DNA of 5,510 bases from an uncultured Ruminococcus sp. (GTDB lineage Bacteria; Bacillota; Clostridia; Oscillospirales; Acutalibacteraceae): NCBI GenBank assembly GCA_946055445.1, contig CAMGGF010000101.1:1-5510 (forward strand). The letters are read 5' to 3'. Positions 4,120-5,510 of this stretch are shown one piece after another (within the stretch, counting starts at the first letter, position 1; each line of letters opens with the position of its first letter). The translations under genes were made by a program, and so were the position numbers. Below the pieces are notes generated by a model. The model searched no databases. It was not told where the DNA came from and saw only the letters and a list, made by a program, of their open reading frames with translations.

Positions 4120-5148
4120 TTACACGCCTAAAAGCGGTTGATCGAATTTAAAGAGCACCTCGTTTACTTCAAAAACATCCTTATAGTTTCCTGTTTTTAC
4201 GAAATACTCAATGATGACATCAAATTTGTTTGCATGGGACAAGCACATACCCACGGTGCTGAGCAGATGATTTGTTTCTTCCAAATTCAACCGTAGTCCG
4301 ATTGCAAATGAAACAGCCGTCAACTTACTCGGGCGGTAATCTTTATTGCATTTGATTTTGGAAAAGGTTTTTTTGTCCACATTGGATTTTTTGTAACACT
4401 CCACATCGGTTATGCCTTTACGGTCAATGTATGCAAACAGCGTTTCTGCGAAACCTTTGTCCATATTTTGAAACAAATCATCAAAATTCGGTGCATCGGT
4501 TCGCATCGGAAGTCTTTCTGATTGACAAAAATCCGTATTCTCCGGCTCAATACGCCGCGTTACTCGAACAGACGATTGTTTTGCGCCTGAAATCGAAAAA
4601 GTGCCGCAATCATCACTGTGCACAGCCGCATAATTATCATCGATATATGTAGTTATATCGAAAAACAGTTTGCGGCTGATGTCATAGGACGCTTTATCAA
4701 AAACCAGCAAATACACCGTCATTTCGTTTTGCATTAAAAACGCACTGATCACGGCGGTTGCGATTTGTAGCACTTTATCCTTTGGATAGCCGTATGTACC
4801 GCTGGAAATCAGTGGCATTGCAATGCTTTCAAATCCTTCTTCCGCCGCAATTTTCAGACAAGACTGATAGCAAGAAATCAAGAGCGACTTCGCATTTTTC
4901 TCCGCATACCAATCCGGTCCCGCAGTGTGAATAATATATTTACAGGGAAGATTAAACGCAGGCGTTAAAACCGCCGTTCCCACAGGACAACCACCGATTT
5001 TCCGACAATACTCGTCCAACGCACGCCCTGCCGCTTCGTGCACGGCAAGGTCAGTCCCACCGCCTGCCTCTAAATAGCAATTGGTAGGATTGACAATCGC
5101 GTCACACTCCATTTTTGTAATATCCTGACGAATAATCTTTAAGGGCAT
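4120..5148 (-). CDS. Macro-domain protein with C-terminal HTH-like extension
   Basis: A 342-aa cytoplasmic protein. Residues 1-165 form a macro (Appr-1''-p processing) domain that binds ADP-ribose. Loop 1 reads NPTNCYLEAGGGTDLAVHEAAG (20-41, given here as NPTNCYLEAGGG then TDLAVHEAAG), and loop 2 reads PLISSGTYGYP (112-122). N23 and D33 align with the catalytic Asn/Asp of MacroD-type enzymes, so mono-ADP-ribosyl or O-acetyl-ADP-ribose hydrolase activity is plausible. Residues about 166-220 look like a linker. Residues about 228-342 form a second, helical region with an XRE-like helix-turn-helix look (KKSNVDKKTFSKI, then PSKLTAVSFAIGLRLNLEET) and a hydrophobic C-terminal tail with NEVLFKFDQPLLG. 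This suggests nucleic-acid binding or recruitment, by inference. The ATG at 5148 has AAAGGA (5160-5155) spaced 6 nt, just past the stop of the small upstream gene, 17 bp away. Confidence 0.9.
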   Translation of the reverse strand: MPLKIIRQDITKMECDAIVNPTNCYLEAGGGTDLAVHEAAGRALDEYCRKIGGCPVGTAVLTPAFNLPCKYIIHTAGPDWYAEKNAKSLLISCYQSCLKIAAEEGFESIAMPLISSGTYGYPKDKVLQIATAVISAFLMQNEMTVYLLVFDKASYDISRKLFFDITTYIDDNYAAVHSDDCGTFSISGAKQSSVRVTRRIEPENTDFCQSERLPMRTDAPNFDDLFQNMDKGFAETLFAYIDRKGITDVECYKKSNVDKKTFSKIKCNKDYRPSKLTAVSFAIGLRLNLEETNHLLSTVGMCLSHANKFDVIIEYFVKTGNYKDVFEVNEVLFKFDQPLLGV

Positions 5149-5165
5149 ACTTTATCCTTTCACAA

Positions 5166-5417
5166 TCAACCTTTCAGCCCGCGCTCCTGACGGTCCATAT
5201 CTTCGACCACGATGTCGAAAATCTCGCCCAAGGTCGAGCAATACTCCAACACTTTCCACGGCTCGTTGGTATGGTAATGGATTTTGATTAAATCCTCATC
5301 CCCCACCGCCAAAAGGCAGTCGCCTTTAAAATGGTCGGTGAAATAATCGTGGATTGCGTCCTCGTCCAAATCCTCGCCCTCAATTAACAGTTGTGTGTCG
5401 TAACGGTATTCTAACAT
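5166..5417 (-). CDS. Stand-alone DAK2/FakA-type C-terminal domain protein
   Basis: An 83-aa acidic soluble protein. The pattern YDTQLLIEGEDLDEDAI, GDCLLAVGDEDLIKIHYHTN, EPWKVLEYCSTLGEIFDIVVEDMDRQ resembles the C-terminal domain of FakA/DAK2-type fatty-acid or dihydroxyacetone kinases (typically GD..VVGDE..IKVHVHTN.PG.VLEYA...G.L..I.IENM..Q). The kinase nucleotide-binding part is absent. Small free-standing copies are, as I recall, annotated in clostridia as kinase to dihydroxyacetone kinase. The function is unknown, and it could be an accessory of a fatty-acid kinase encoded elsewhere. The start is ATG at 5417 behind AAAGGAAA (5433-5426), about 10 nt spacing. An upstream in-frame TTG (5465) has no such site. 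It precedes the macro gene by 17 bp, so the two are likely co-transcribed. Confidence 0.82.
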   Translation of the reverse strand: MLEYRYDTQLLIEGEDLDEDAIHDYFTDHFKGDCLLAVGDEDLIKIHYHTNEPWKVLEYCSTLGEIFDIVVEDMDRQERGLKG

Positions 5418-5453
5418 AATGGGAATTTCCTTTCTGTTTTGGTTTGTAAAAGT

Positions 5454-5482
5454 AGGATAACACAAATACAGGAAAAATACAA
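5454..5482 (-). promoter_or_regulatory. Candidate weak promoter for the small DAK-like gene and macro gene
   Basis: TTGTAT (5482-5477) and TATCCT (5459-5454) are 17 bp apart on the minus strand, with a TGTG just before the -10 box. Both boxes match the consensus only partly. The real promoter could lie outside the window. Confidence 0.3.
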
Positions 5483-5510
5483 TCCAAAGTCCAAAATCGT
5501 TTATCTCTTT

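Noticed and set aside
5418..5465. Upstream TTG start for the small DAK-like protein
   Set aside because: The added 16 residues are not conserved-looking, and they cover the AAAGGAAA site serving the ATG at 5417.
1..5510. CRISPR arrays, tRNA or rRNA genes, insertion sequences
   Set aside because: I saw no regularly spaced repeats, no tRNA-type cloverleaf and no transposase-like protein in any frame.

Overview
The window looks like chromosomal DNA of a low-to-moderate GC Gram-positive anaerobe, probably a clostridial Firmicute (Oscillospiraceae/Lachnospiraceae-like). The signs are GGAGG-type ribosome binding sites, TTGACA-17-TATAAT-type promoters, riboswitches working through intrinsic terminators, and GC-rich palindromic intergenic repeats. 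This placement is an inference from style, not from a marker gene. Every gene I can support is on the minus strand, so the window reads right to left.

Right part (5510 to 4032): a weak promoter candidate precedes a small stand-alone DAK2/FakA-type C-terminal domain protein (83 aa). After 17 bp comes a 342-aa macro-domain protein with a conserved-looking C-terminal extension. The pair probably forms one transcription unit. It ends in a weak terminator and then a long hairpin with a T-run that touches the ribosome binding site of the next gene.

Middle (4018 to 2012): a von Willebrand factor A (VWA) protein with an intact metal site is followed by a strong promoter whose -35 box contains the VWA stop codon. 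The promoter drives an S-box (SAM clan) riboswitch variant with a complete terminator/antiterminator switch. The riboswitch controls a 113-aa protein of unknown function and, abutting it TAA|ATG, an ADP-ribosylglycohydrolase (DraG family) whose stop codon lies inside its terminator. Macro, VWA and DraG-type genes together suggest a cassette handling ADP-ribose or ADP-ribosylated substrates. No ADP-ribosyltransferase is present in the window.

Left part (1975 to 145): a strong promoter starts a leader of about 400 nt. It holds an M-box Mg2+ riboswitch with its terminator, then a short well-initiated ORF encoding a Pro/Arg-rich peptide that resembles the MgtL leader peptide of enterobacterial mgtA, then mgtE (Mg2+ transporter) and a canonical terminator. 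Two Mg2+-responsive layers, RNA aptamer and leader peptide, may therefore act in series on mgtE. At the far left edge are two adjacent GC-rich palindromic repeat units.

The observations most worth following are the MgtL-like leader ORF between the M-box and mgtE, and the SAM-type riboswitch placed in front of an ADP-ribosylglycohydrolase operon.
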